Source of the DNA: an uncultured Mycoplasmatota bacterium
GTDB taxonomy: Bacteria > Bacillota_I > Bacilli_A > RF39 > UBA660
DNA length: 10,118 nucleotides
NCBI GenBank assembly: GCA_900552975.1
Contig: UWSL01000052.1
Coordinates: 1 to 10,118, forward strand
Direction: 5' to 3'
Every line of letters starts with the position of its first letter. Within the stretch, counting starts at the first letter, position 1. The notes below the pieces were generated by a model. It saw nothing but the letters and a program-made list of their open reading frames with translations. It had not been told where the DNA came from and did not search any database. The translations under genes and the position numbers were made by a program. This document shows, piece after piece, positions 1-5,630 of this stretch.

Positions 1-19
1 TAAAAATAAATAGTTAATG

Positions 20-28
20 TGTTAAAAT
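20..28 (+). promoter_or_regulatory. Extended -10 promoter of the DUF362 gene
   Basis: TGT followed by TAAAAT (23-28, five of six consensus bases) forms an extended -10 element. The -35 region falls at the window edge and cannot be judged. The predicted start of transcription is near 35, downstream of the ATG at 33, which supports the later start codon at 72. Confidence 0.45.
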
Positions 29-71
29 AAAAATGAGTTATCAAAAGGTAACAATAGAGAAAGGTGATATT

Positions 72-947
72 ATGGTATCAAAAGTATATTTTAGTAAAGA
101 AATAACTCCAGAAAATCTAATTAAAATGTATGATGTATTAAATGTTGAACTTCCTGGTAAAGTAGCAGTAAAATTACATTCAGGCGAAAAAGGTAATCAA
201 AATTATATCAAACCAGAATTTGTAAAAGCTATTGTAAAAAAAGTTAATGGAATAGTTGTTGAATGTAATACAGCTTATGATGGTGCTAGAAATACAACAG
301 AAAAACACATGAAATTAATGGAAGAACATGGTTGGAGTAATTACTTTGATGTTGACATCCTAGATAGTGAAGGGGAAGATACATTAGAAGTACCTAATGG
401 CCAAGTTATTAAGAAAAACATCATTGGTTCTCATATGAAAAACTATGATTCTATGTTAGTATTATCTCACTTTAAAGGACATCCAATGGGTGGATACGGT
501 GGAGCTTTAAAACAATTGTCAATCGGTTTAGCTTCAGGAAGTGGCAAAAGATACATTCATTGCGCTGGTAAAGAAAATGGAAGCTATAATGATATGTTTA
601 AAGCAGATCATGATAAATTCTTAGAAGCCATGGCTGATGCCGCTTCATCAATTACTGATTATTACAAGGATAAAATAGTTTATATAAATGTTATGTGCAA
701 TATGTCTGTTGATTGTGATTGTTGTGCTAAAGCTGAAGATCCTTGTATGAAAGATATTGGTATCTTAGCTAGTACAGATCCAGTTGCTATTGACCAAGCT
801 TGTATCGATTTAGTATATAACTCAGAAGATCCAGGTCGTGATCATTTAGTTGAACGAATAGAATCTCGTAATGGTCTTCATACTATTGATAGTGCCGCTA
901 AGTTAAATATTGGTTCTAAAGAATATGAACTTATAAATCTTGATTAA
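72..947 (+). CDS. DUF362 domain protein, ferredoxin-less form
   Basis: This 291-residue protein carries the DUF362 signature: a histidine- and glycine-rich block (SHFKGH, then GGYGGALK, residues 132-147) and a C-terminal block with CDCC (215-218) followed by DIGILASTDPVAIDQAC. Many DUF362 proteins have a two-cluster 4Fe-4S ferredoxin domain inserted between these blocks; here the spacer is short and has no CxxCxxCxxxCP motif. Five cysteines lie within residues 209-225 and could bind metal. There is no signal peptide or membrane segment, so it is probably cytoplasmic. The biochemical role of the family is not settled. I chose the ATG at 72 because an AGAAAGGTGAT ribosome site precedes it; the in-frame ATG at 33 has none and lies upstream of the predicted transcript start. 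It appears monocistronic, with a terminator touching its stop codon. Confidence 0.85.
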   Translation: MVSKVYFSKEITPENLIKMYDVLNVELPGKVAVKLHSGEKGNQNYIKPEFVKAIVKKVNGIVVECNTAYDGARNTTEKHMKLMEEHGWSNYFDVDILDSEGEDTLEVPNGQVIKKNIIGSHMKNYDSMLVLSHFKGHPMGGYGGALKQLSIGLASGSGKRYIHCAGKENGSYNDMFKADHDKFLEAMADAASSITDYYKDKIVYINVMCNMSVDCDCCAKAEDPCMKDIGILASTDPVAIDQACIDLVYNSEDPGRDHLVERIESRNGLHTIDSAAKLNIGSKEYELINLD

Positions 948-975
948 TGATAAGTTAAAACTTATCATTTTTTTT
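947..975 (+). terminator. Intrinsic terminator after the DUF362 gene
   Basis: A perfect 10-bp stem (ATGATAAGTT at 947-956 with AACTTATCAT at 959-968) with a very tight loop is followed by a T run to 975. The stem begins at the last base of the stop codon. The terminal A-T pairs around the loop would probably open. Confidence 0.85.
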
Positions 976-983
976 ATAAAAAT

Positions 984-1012
984 TTGTCAATCCAACTAAA
1001 GTATGTTATTTT
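984..1012 (+). promoter_or_regulatory. Promoter of the hypothetical membrane protein gene
   Basis: TTGTCA (984-989, five of six -35 consensus bases), a 17-nt spacer and TATTTT (1007-1012, four of six) with TGT immediately upstream form a plausible sigma-A promoter. Transcription would start near 1019. This explains why the in-frame TTG at 984 is not a start codon: it is part of the -35 box. Confidence 0.55.
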
Positions 1013-1040
1013 AAAATCCAATGAAAAGGGTGTGTTTATT

Positions 1041-1901
1041 ATGAAAAAGAAATACCAAAGACCAATAAAAAGTTTATCAGACGAAATATTTATGGTTCAA
1101 TTTGATAATTATTGTCGTAATATCGATGAAACAGTAAAACGTGAAAATCATCGTAACTTAAAACAAGCCGCTATAATTTATATTCCTTTTGCTTTATTAA
1201 TAGCATCAAGTCTTATCACATCTAGTACTCTTCCTTTTATAATTGGAATTGCCTACACTGGAATAGGGACAATTGTTAAATTAACTATAGATACCAAAAG
1301 AGATGTCGAAGCTTTAAAAAAGATTAGTTTACCATCAAATAGTCCATTTCCTAAAAAAGACGATGATACTTTATTAAATGCTGCTAATAAAAAAATTATC
1401 CAAGTTCATGAATCAGACTTTTATACTCCCGAATATAAAGAAGCAGTTGCCAATGTTTCTAAGGAAGATGTTAAAATTAATCAGGGACCTATGTTAATTT
1501 ATAATAAAGAGGAAACTATCGAAAGAATATCATACGAAATAGATGCCTATACAGATGCTTATAAAATACCTCCATTCAAAATTTCTAATGAAGAATGGGA
1601 TTGCTTTTTTGATACTTTTTATGACTTTTTAAAAGATATTGAAATAGAAAGCAAATATTATGATCTTTTAAGTCAATTAATTCGTTATTCACTTTCTGCT
1701 ACTTTGGTTAACAAAAATTATAATTTTACCATTTATTCCTTATTAAATAATTTATCAGTTTTAGAATGTTGTGGTATACCTAAGAAAGATCTTGAAAATA
1801 TTCGTCAAGAAGTCATAAGTAAATTACCTAATCATCAATCTAAAGTAACTACTATTCAAGATGCTCAAAGACTTTTACATAAGTTTACACCCCAAAAATA
1901 A
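1041..1901 (+). CDS. Hypothetical two-helix membrane protein
   Basis: I do not recognise this 286-residue protein. A basic N-terminus (MKKKYQRPIK) leads to a charged segment, then two hydrophobic stretches at about residues 42-60 and 64-82 that look like a membrane hairpin. A long hydrophilic, probably helical region of about 200 residues follows, with no evident catalytic motif; two adjacent cysteines (ECC, 242-244) stand out. With charged residues on both sides of the hairpin, both ends may face the cytoplasm, but this is inference. The start at 1041 is preceded by GAAAAGGG at a slightly long distance; an upstream in-frame TTG at 984 overlaps the promoter and is rejected. It lies alone between the 947-975 terminator and the hsp20 promoter. 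No clear hairpin terminator follows it, so readthrough into hsp20 is possible. Confidence 0.7.
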   Translation: MKKKYQRPIKSLSDEIFMVQFDNYCRNIDETVKRENHRNLKQAAIIYIPFALLIASSLITSSTLPFIIGIAYTGIGTIVKLTIDTKRDVEALKKISLPSNSPFPKKDDDTLLNAANKKIIQVHESDFYTPEYKEAVANVSKEDVKINQGPMLIYNKEETIERISYEIDAYTDAYKIPPFKISNEEWDCFFDTFYDFLKDIEIESKYYDLLSQLIRYSLSATLVNKNYNFTIYSLLNNLSVLECCGIPKKDLENIRQEVISKLPNHQSKVTTIQDAQRLLHKFTPQK

Positions 1902-1904
1902 AAA

Positions 1905-1931
1905 TTAGCACTCTGACATTGACTCTGCTAA
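1905..1931 (+). promoter_or_regulatory. CIRCE operator (HrcA binding site)
   Basis: The left arm TTAGCACTC (1905-1913) is a perfect match to the CIRCE consensus. After a 9-nt spacer the right arm is CTCTGCTAA (1923-1931), matching GAGTGCTAA at its six outer bases but not the three inner ones. CIRCE is bound by the heat-shock repressor HrcA in many Gram-positive bacteria. The right arm overlaps the -35 box of the hsp20 promoter, so binding should block RNA polymerase. The hrcA gene is not in the window. Confidence 0.85.
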
Positions 1932-1947
1932 CAAATGGTGCTACTAT
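1919..1947 (+). promoter_or_regulatory. Heat-shock promoter of hsp20
   Basis: TTGACT (1919-1924, five of six) and TACTAT (1942-1947, four of six) are separated by an ideal 17 nt, placing the transcript start near 1954. The -35 box lies inside the CIRCE element, fitting repression by HrcA. The leader would be about 90 nt. Confidence 0.6.
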
Positions 1948-1952
1948 TAAAT

Positions 1953-1978
1953 TGTAAGAAAAAAAGAGTATTCTTACA
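1953..1978 (+). other. Inverted repeat in the hsp20 leader
   Basis: TGTAAGAA (1953-1960) and TTCTTACA (1971-1978) are perfect inverted copies around a 10-nt spacer. The repeat begins at the predicted transcript start, so the mRNA would carry a 5' stem-loop that could stabilise it. It has no T tail, so it is not a terminator, and it lies too far from the ribosome site to mask it directly. It could instead be a protein-binding palindrome. Confidence 0.5.
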
Positions 1979-2044
1979 GGTATTGGAATTATATATATGT
2001 GCTACCTATATGGCTCAACACATAATGAAAGGAAGTAGATTAAT

Positions 2045-2467
2045 ATGATGATGATACCAAGAAGAAATGATTTTGATTTATTTGATGATATGTTTAGAGA
2101 TCCATTCTTTCACAACAATGAAAGTAAGATTATGAAAACTGATATAAAAGAGCATGATGATAATTATTCAATAACCATTGATTTACCAGGCTATGAAAAA
2201 GAAAATATCAAAGCTGAAGTAGATGATGGATATTTGACAATTACTGCTACAACAGATAGCAAGAATGAAGAAAAAGAAGAAAAAGGTAAATTCGTTCGTC
2301 GTGAAAGATATTTTGGCGAATGCTCAAGAAGCTTCTATGTTGGTGAAGATGTTCAAACAGAAGATATTAAAGCCAGCTTTAAAAATGGAACATTGAAATT
2401 AGTTGTTCCTAAAAAAGAAGAAACTAAAGAACTACCAGAGAAAAAATATATCGAAATAGAAGGATAA
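2045..2467 (+). CDS. Hsp20 family small heat-shock protein
   Basis: This 140-residue protein is a full-length bacterial small heat-shock protein, an ATP-independent cytoplasmic chaperone that holds unfolding proteins for the DnaK system. The N-terminal arm (MMMIPRRNDFDLFDDMF) is typical of the family. The alpha-crystallin domain spans about residues 30-122, with DLPGYEKENI (46-55) and the closing FKNGTLKLVVPK (112-123). The C-terminal tail contains the I-x-I motif (IEI, 136-138) that docks onto neighbouring subunits during oligomer assembly. AAAGGAAG at 2028-2035 is the ribosome site; three consecutive ATG codons (2045, 2048, 2051) follow, and the first is used here though any is possible. 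The upstream CIRCE element shows HrcA control, and a terminator makes the gene monocistronic. Confidence 0.95.
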   Translation: MMMIPRRNDFDLFDDMFRDPFFHNNESKIMKTDIKEHDDNYSITIDLPGYEKENIKAEVDDGYLTITATTDSKNEEKEEKGKFVRRERYFGECSRSFYVGEDVQTEDIKASFKNGTLKLVVPKKEETKELPEKKYIEIEG

Positions 2468-2474
2468 AATAAGA

Positions 2475-2508
2475 GGAATTGTCTTTGTTGCTGACAATTC
2501 TTTTTTTT
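2475..2508 (+). terminator. Intrinsic terminator after hsp20
   Basis: The stem GAATTGTC (2476-2483) pairs perfectly with GACAATTC (2493-2500) around a 9-nt loop and is followed by eight T residues. It lies 8 nt after the stop codon. Confidence 0.9.
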
Positions 2509-2547
2509 GATTTTCTTAAAAAATAACAATCTCACCCTAACATATAG

Positions 2548-2553
2548 TATAAT
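2548..2553 (+). promoter_or_regulatory. -10 box of the liaFG-like operon
   Basis: A perfect TATAAT lies 23 nt before the ATG. The -35 region is poor (AACAAT at 17 nt spacing), so the promoter may need an activator. The leader would be only about 17 nt and begin just before the AAAGGAG ribosome site (2563-2569). Confidence 0.5.
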
Positions 2554-2576
2554 AAAAATATCAAAGGAGAGTTTAT

Positions 2577-3248
2577 ATGAAAAAAACAAATATTTTATGG
2601 GGATTAGTCTTCATTATTCTAGGTGTTATTTTTGGTCTTAATGCCTTAGAAATAACTAATATTAATATCTTTTTTAGTGGTTGGTGGACCTTATTTATTA
2701 TAGTACCTAGTTTTATTGACTTATTTAAGAAAAATGATAAAACATGGTCTATAATTTGTTTAATAATTGGTGTAACTTTATTGTTAGCAGCTCAAGATAT
2801 AATATCATATGAATTAATTGCCAAGTTATTGTTACCAACAATACTAGTTATTATTGGTTTATCTTTAATTTTTAAAGATGTCTTCCAATCCAGTATTAAG
2901 GAGGCGATTTCTAATATTAATACCGAAAATACTCCTTCTCATTTTGTTGCTTTTAGTGGTGAAAACTTAAATTATAACAATGAAGAATTTACTGGTTGTG
3001 AAATGAATGCAATTTTTGGTGGCTTAAAATGTGATCTTCGCAAAGCTAAAATAAAAAAAGATGTTGTAATAAAGGCTACCAGCATTTTTGGTGGAATTGA
3101 TTTACTTGTTCCAGATGATGTTAACATTAAAGTAACTTCAGTTCCTATCTTTGGTGGAGTTTCAGATAAGACTCAGCCAAAAGAAAATGCCACTAAAACT
3201 ATTTATATTAAAGCAACTTGTCTTTTTGGAGGTCTTGAAATACGATGA
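2577..3248 (+). CDS. LiaF-like membrane protein
   Basis: The 223-residue protein has four predicted membrane helices (about residues 5-24, 33-50, 56-72 and 82-100), then a soluble domain with four FGG motifs (147-149, 171-173, 192-194, 217-219). This is the architecture of LiaF-type 'cell wall-active antibiotic response' proteins: an N-terminal helix bundle plus a C-terminal beta-rich DUF2154-like domain. In Bacillus, LiaF restrains the LiaRS two-component system that senses envelope damage. No kinase or regulator gene is seen nearby, so that partnership cannot be assumed here. AAAGGAG sits 7 nt before the start. The stop codon overlaps the next start (ATGA), so the two proteins are probably made together in related amounts. 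This is the only complete gene in the window that ends in TGA. Confidence 0.8.
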   Translation: MKKTNILWGLVFIILGVIFGLNALEITNINIFFSGWWTLFIIVPSFIDLFKKNDKTWSIICLIIGVTLLLAAQDIISYELIAKLLLPTILVIIGLSLIFKDVFQSSIKEAISNINTENTPSHFVAFSGENLNYNNEEFTGCEMNAIFGGLKCDLRKAKIKKDVVIKATSIFGGIDLLVPDDVNIKVTSVPIFGGVSDKTQPKENATKTIYIKATCLFGGLEIR

Positions 3249-4042
3249 CTAGTACCCAAAAAATAATAAAATACACTGCTTTCGCTTTTGCGATAGCTTT
3301 AATACTTACTATAGTTAATGCTTTAATTTCTGCTATATTTGGTTTAACTTTCTTCTTTAATGACAATGATTCTGTTAGTCAAAATATGCAGGAAACAAGT
3401 ATAAATGGTTCTATAAACAAAATAGAAATAGATCTTAAAACAACTACTTTAGAAATTAAAGAAGGTGAAGAATTTTTAGTTTCAACTAATAATAAAAAAG
3501 TTAAAATAACTGAAGAAAATAATAATTTATATATAAAAGAAATAAATAAAAACTTTGCTAAAACTTCTAAATTAATACTTTATTTACCTTCTAAATATAC
3601 TTTAAAAAAGTTAGATATTGTTGGTGGAGCAGGTCAGGTTTCTTTAAACGATATTACCACTGAAAAATTAAAATTAGAATTAGGTGCTGGTAATACAAAA
3701 ATTACTAATTTAGATGTCAAAAGTAATTCATCTATTGAAGGTGGAGCAGGTAATTTAAATATTAAAAATAGTACCCTTAACAATTTAGATTTAGATATCG
3801 GCGTTGGTAATGTGACCCTTGAAGCTAAAATTTTAGGAAAAAATAAAATCGAAGCTGGAATTGGCAATTTAAATATTAAACTTCTAGCTAAAAAACAAGA
3901 TTATCAAATTAAAGCGTCCAAAGGCATTGGCAAAATAACCATTGCTGACTCTTCTATCAAAGATGATGAAAGTATTGGTAAAGGTCAAAATTATCTAGAA
4001 CTAGAAGGTGGAATAGGAAACATTACAGTTTCATTTAAATAA
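3245..4042 (+). CDS. LiaG-like DUF4097 beta-helix protein, membrane-anchored
   Basis: The 265-residue protein has one hydrophobic segment (about residues 10-37), probably an uncleaved anchor, followed by an extracytoplasmic domain of alternating beta strands. From residue 127 a glycine turn recurs about every 20 residues: GGAG (127), GAGN (147), GGAGN (166), GVGN (186), GIGN (205), GIGK (227) and GGIGN (255). This fits the stacked turns of a DUF4097 beta-solenoid, the domain found in LiaG. In the Bacillus lia operon liaG and liaF are adjacent, which supports both assignments. Its start overlaps the upstream stop by four bases; no separate ribosome site is obvious, so translation is probably coupled. 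Its function is unknown, and a scaffold or envelope-stress sensor are guesses. The 4051-4087 terminator ends the operon. Confidence 0.75.
   Translation: MTSTQKIIKYTAFAFAIALILTIVNALISAIFGLTFFFNDNDSVSQNMQETSINGSINKIEIDLKTTTLEIKEGEEFLVSTNNKKVKITEENNNLYIKEINKNFAKTSKLILYLPSKYTLKKLDIVGGAGQVSLNDITTEKLKLELGAGNTKITNLDVKSNSSIEGGAGNLNIKNSTLNNLDLDIGVGNVTLEAKILGKNKIEAGIGNLNIKLLAKKQDYQIKASKGIGKITIADSSIKDDESIGKGQNYLELEGGIGNITVSFK
3611..4039 (+). repeat. Coding repeats of the beta-helix domain
   Basis: The glycine-turn repeats are partly visible in DNA. GGTGGAGCAGGT occurs at 3623-3634 and 3740-3751, 117 nt apart. GGTAATTTAAATATTAAA (3749-3766) recurs with one change at 3863-3880, 114 nt apart. Both spacings are whole numbers of codons (39 and 38) and close to two protein repeats. 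Confidence 0.65.
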
Positions 4043-4050
4043 AATTAACT

Positions 4051-4087
4051 AAAAAAGAATATTTCATAACCAAATATTCTTTTTTTT
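4051..4087 (+). terminator. Intrinsic terminator after the liaFG-like pair
   Basis: AAAAAAGAATATTT (4051-4064) pairs perfectly with 4072-4085 around a 7-nt loop, and the right arm runs into a T tract ending at 4087. An A tract on the left side would let it work on the opposite strand too. Confidence 0.85.
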
Positions 4088-4099
4088 ATAGCAATTTAT

Positions 4100-4108
4100 T
4101 GATATAAT
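4100..4108 (+). promoter_or_regulatory. Extended -10 promoter of the ucpA-mgtC operon
   Basis: TGA followed by a perfect TATAAT (4103-4108) gives an extended -10 element; no good -35 is seen because that position lies in the terminator's T tract. A second TATAAT follows directly at 4109-4114. Transcription from the first would start near 4115, at the ribosome site AGGTGAT (4115-4121), so the leader is about 10 nt. Confidence 0.5.
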
Positions 4109-4124
4109 TATAATAGGTGATAAT

Positions 4125-4910
4125 ATGAAACTACAAGATAAAATATGCGTCATTACTGGTGGAGCTATGGGAAATGGCTTAGGAATTGTTAAAGTCTTTT
4201 TAAAATATGGCGCTAAAGTAATTATTATTGATTATGCTAAAGAAACTTTAGATGTTGTAAACAAATTAAAAAATGCTAATAACGAAGTAACTGGCTATAT
4301 TTGTGATATCCGCTCTAAAGAACAAGTTCAAAATATTATAGACGAAATAGGTCAAAAATATGGTCATATTGATGTCTTAGTAAATAATGCTGGTGTTTGT
4401 TATTTAGAAAAATTCTCTGATATGGATGATGACCTTAGAGATACACATTTTGATATCAATATTAAAGGTACTTGGAATGTTACCAAAAATGCTTTACCAT
4501 ATATGAAAAATATTAATGCTTCAATAATTAATCTTTCTAGTGTTACCGGACCTTGTGTAGCAGATGCCGGCGAAGTCGCTTATGCTACAACTAAAGCAGC
4601 TATTTTAGGCTTTACTAAATCATTAGCAGCTGAATTAGTTACTGATGGTATTAGAGTAAATGCTATCATGCCTGGTTATATTAGAACACCAATGGTTGAT
4701 AATATGGCTCAAACATCGAATAGTCAAGATCCAGAATCTGTGATTTCTGGTATTGCTAATGCTATTCCTATGAAAAGGCTTGGAACAATCGAAGAATTAG
4801 GGGAACTAGCAGCTTTTTTAGGAAGCCAAGAATCAAGTTACATTACTGCTCAAGGTATTATTATTGATGGTGGAAGTACTTTACCTGAAACAATGACAAT
4901 GGGGGTATAA
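4125..4910 (+). CDS. ucpA: UcpA-like short-chain dehydrogenase
   Basis: This 261-residue classical short-chain dehydrogenase/reductase has the dinucleotide-binding glycine motif TGGAMGNGLG (11-20), an acidic residue ending the second strand (D36, favouring NAD over NADP), NNAG (87-90) and the catalytic S139, Y153, K157 set (YATTK). Beyond the generic fold, long blocks resemble Escherichia coli UcpA as I recall it: NNAGVC, DINIKGTWNVTK, LSSVTG, VADAGE, PGYIRTPM, QDPESV and the C-terminal DGGSTLPET. The natural substrate of UcpA is not well established; overexpression has been linked to furfural tolerance. The protein is cytoplasmic. A ribosome site AGGTGAT precedes the ATG. The next gene starts 2 nt after the stop, indicating one operon. 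Confidence 0.88.
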   Translation: MKLQDKICVITGGAMGNGLGIVKVFLKYGAKVIIIDYAKETLDVVNKLKNANNEVTGYICDIRSKEQVQNIIDEIGQKYGHIDVLVNNAGVCYLEKFSDMDDDLRDTHFDINIKGTWNVTKNALPYMKNINASIINLSSVTGPCVADAGEVAYATTKAAILGFTKSLAAELVTDGIRVNAIMPGYIRTPMVDNMAQTSNSQDPESVISGIANAIPMKRLGTIEELGELAAFLGSQESSYITAQGIIIDGGSTLPETMTMGV

Positions 4911-4912
4911 TA

Positions 4913-5611
4913 ATGAATATGCTGCAAACTGTCATTGAAATTTGGAACACTTTTGAATTTCAAGCTCTTTTCAAATTGGGCTTAGGAGCCTTACTGACTG
5001 GTATAATTGGTCTAGAACGATCAGCTTTAAATAAACCTGCTGGATTTGGAACTCATGCCATCCTTGGGGTAAGTGCCGTTTTAATTGTTTTAATTAGTGA
5101 ATACCTAACTTTATCATATAATATTGATATGTCGCGTATTCCATCTCAACTCTTACCTGGTATTGGTTTTATTGGCGCTGGTACTATTTTAAGAAATGGT
5201 TTAAACGTAAAAGGGGTAACAACTGCCTCAGCCATCTTAGCAGTAACCTGTATTGGTCTTGCTGTTGGAGCAGGCTTCTACATTGGTGCAATTGTTGCTA
5301 CTATTATAGTCTATTTAATCCTTTCATATGCTCATGATCTTTCTTCAAAAGTAGAACGTTTTGTGAATATGAATTTAGAAATAGCGATCGATCAAGAACC
5401 TGATGAAACAATCATCAAAATAACTAATTACTTTTCTAAAAAGAATATTGATATTAAAGGAATAAAAAGAAGTAGTACAAATGATAATCAAAAAGAATCT
5501 GAAATAATAGAAATAACAATTTGTTACGACTCATGTAATATAAAAAGAAATACTATTATTAGTAATTTAATTGAAATTAATGGTGTTAAAGAAATAATAA
5601 ATCAAGATTAA
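4913..5611 (+). CDS. MgtC/SapB family membrane protein
   Basis: The 232-residue protein has the MgtC/SapB membrane domain: a hydrophobic N-terminal half with the signature GIIGLERSALNKPAG (30-44) ending in TH (47-48), then GIGFIGAG (83-90) and VKGVTTASAI (99-108), and about five membrane segments to residue 140. The C-terminal part (about 150-232) is soluble with an ACT-like strand-helix pattern, as in full-length MgtC proteins. Family members are linked to survival in low magnesium, acid tolerance and, in Salmonella, inhibition of its F-type ATP synthase; most homologues are uncharacterised. A G-rich run (4901-4905) inside the end of ucpA serves as ribosome site. It lies in an operon between ucpA and the glycosidase gene, with a 19-nt gap downstream. 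No magnesium riboswitch is visible. Confidence 0.9.
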   Translation: MNMLQTVIEIWNTFEFQALFKLGLGALLTGIIGLERSALNKPAGFGTHAILGVSAVLIVLISEYLTLSYNIDMSRIPSQLLPGIGFIGAGTILRNGLNVKGVTTASAILAVTCIGLAVGAGFYIGAIVATIIVYLILSYAHDLSSKVERFVNMNLEIAIDQEPDETIIKITNYFSKKNIDIKGIKRSSTNDNQKESEIIEITICYDSCNIKRNTIISNLIEINGVKEIINQD

Positions 5612-5630
5612 TTTATAAGGAAGTGGTTTT

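Noticed and set aside
33..71. ATG at 33 as start of the DUF362 protein
   Set aside because: There is no ribosome site before it, and it lies upstream of the transcript start predicted from the -10 at 23-28; the ATG at 72 has a good site.
984..1040. TTG at 984 as start of the hypothetical membrane protein
   Set aside because: No ribosome site precedes it and it coincides with a TTGTCA -35 box; the ATG at 1041 is preceded by GAAAAGGG.
2028..2044. ROSE- or fourU-type RNA thermometer at the hsp20 ribosome site
   Set aside because: I found no U-rich or CUUCC-like stretch in the leader that would pair with AAAGGAAG, so the diagnostic base-pairing is missing.
2353..2589. Minus-strand open frame opposite the end of hsp20 and its terminator
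   Set aside because: It is antisense to a certain gene and crosses a terminator, its product is low-complexity (Phe- and Lys-rich), and no ribosome site or promoter supports it.
3246..3248. TGA at the end of the LiaF-like gene as a tryptophan codon (Mycoplasma code)
   Set aside because: All tryptophans in the genes are TGG and no frame is interrupted by TGA; reading through would add only six codons before a TAA, and the ATGA overlap is a classic coupling signal.
3634..3867. Minus-strand open frame inside the LiaG-like gene
   Set aside because: It lies wholly within the glycine-repeat coding region and mirrors its periodicity; there is no ribosome site and no recognisable protein.
4906..4911. 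TATAAT just before mgtC as an internal promoter
   Set aside because: Transcription would start near 4918, inside the gene, and no TGn or -35 accompanies it; it is more likely chance in AT-rich sequence.
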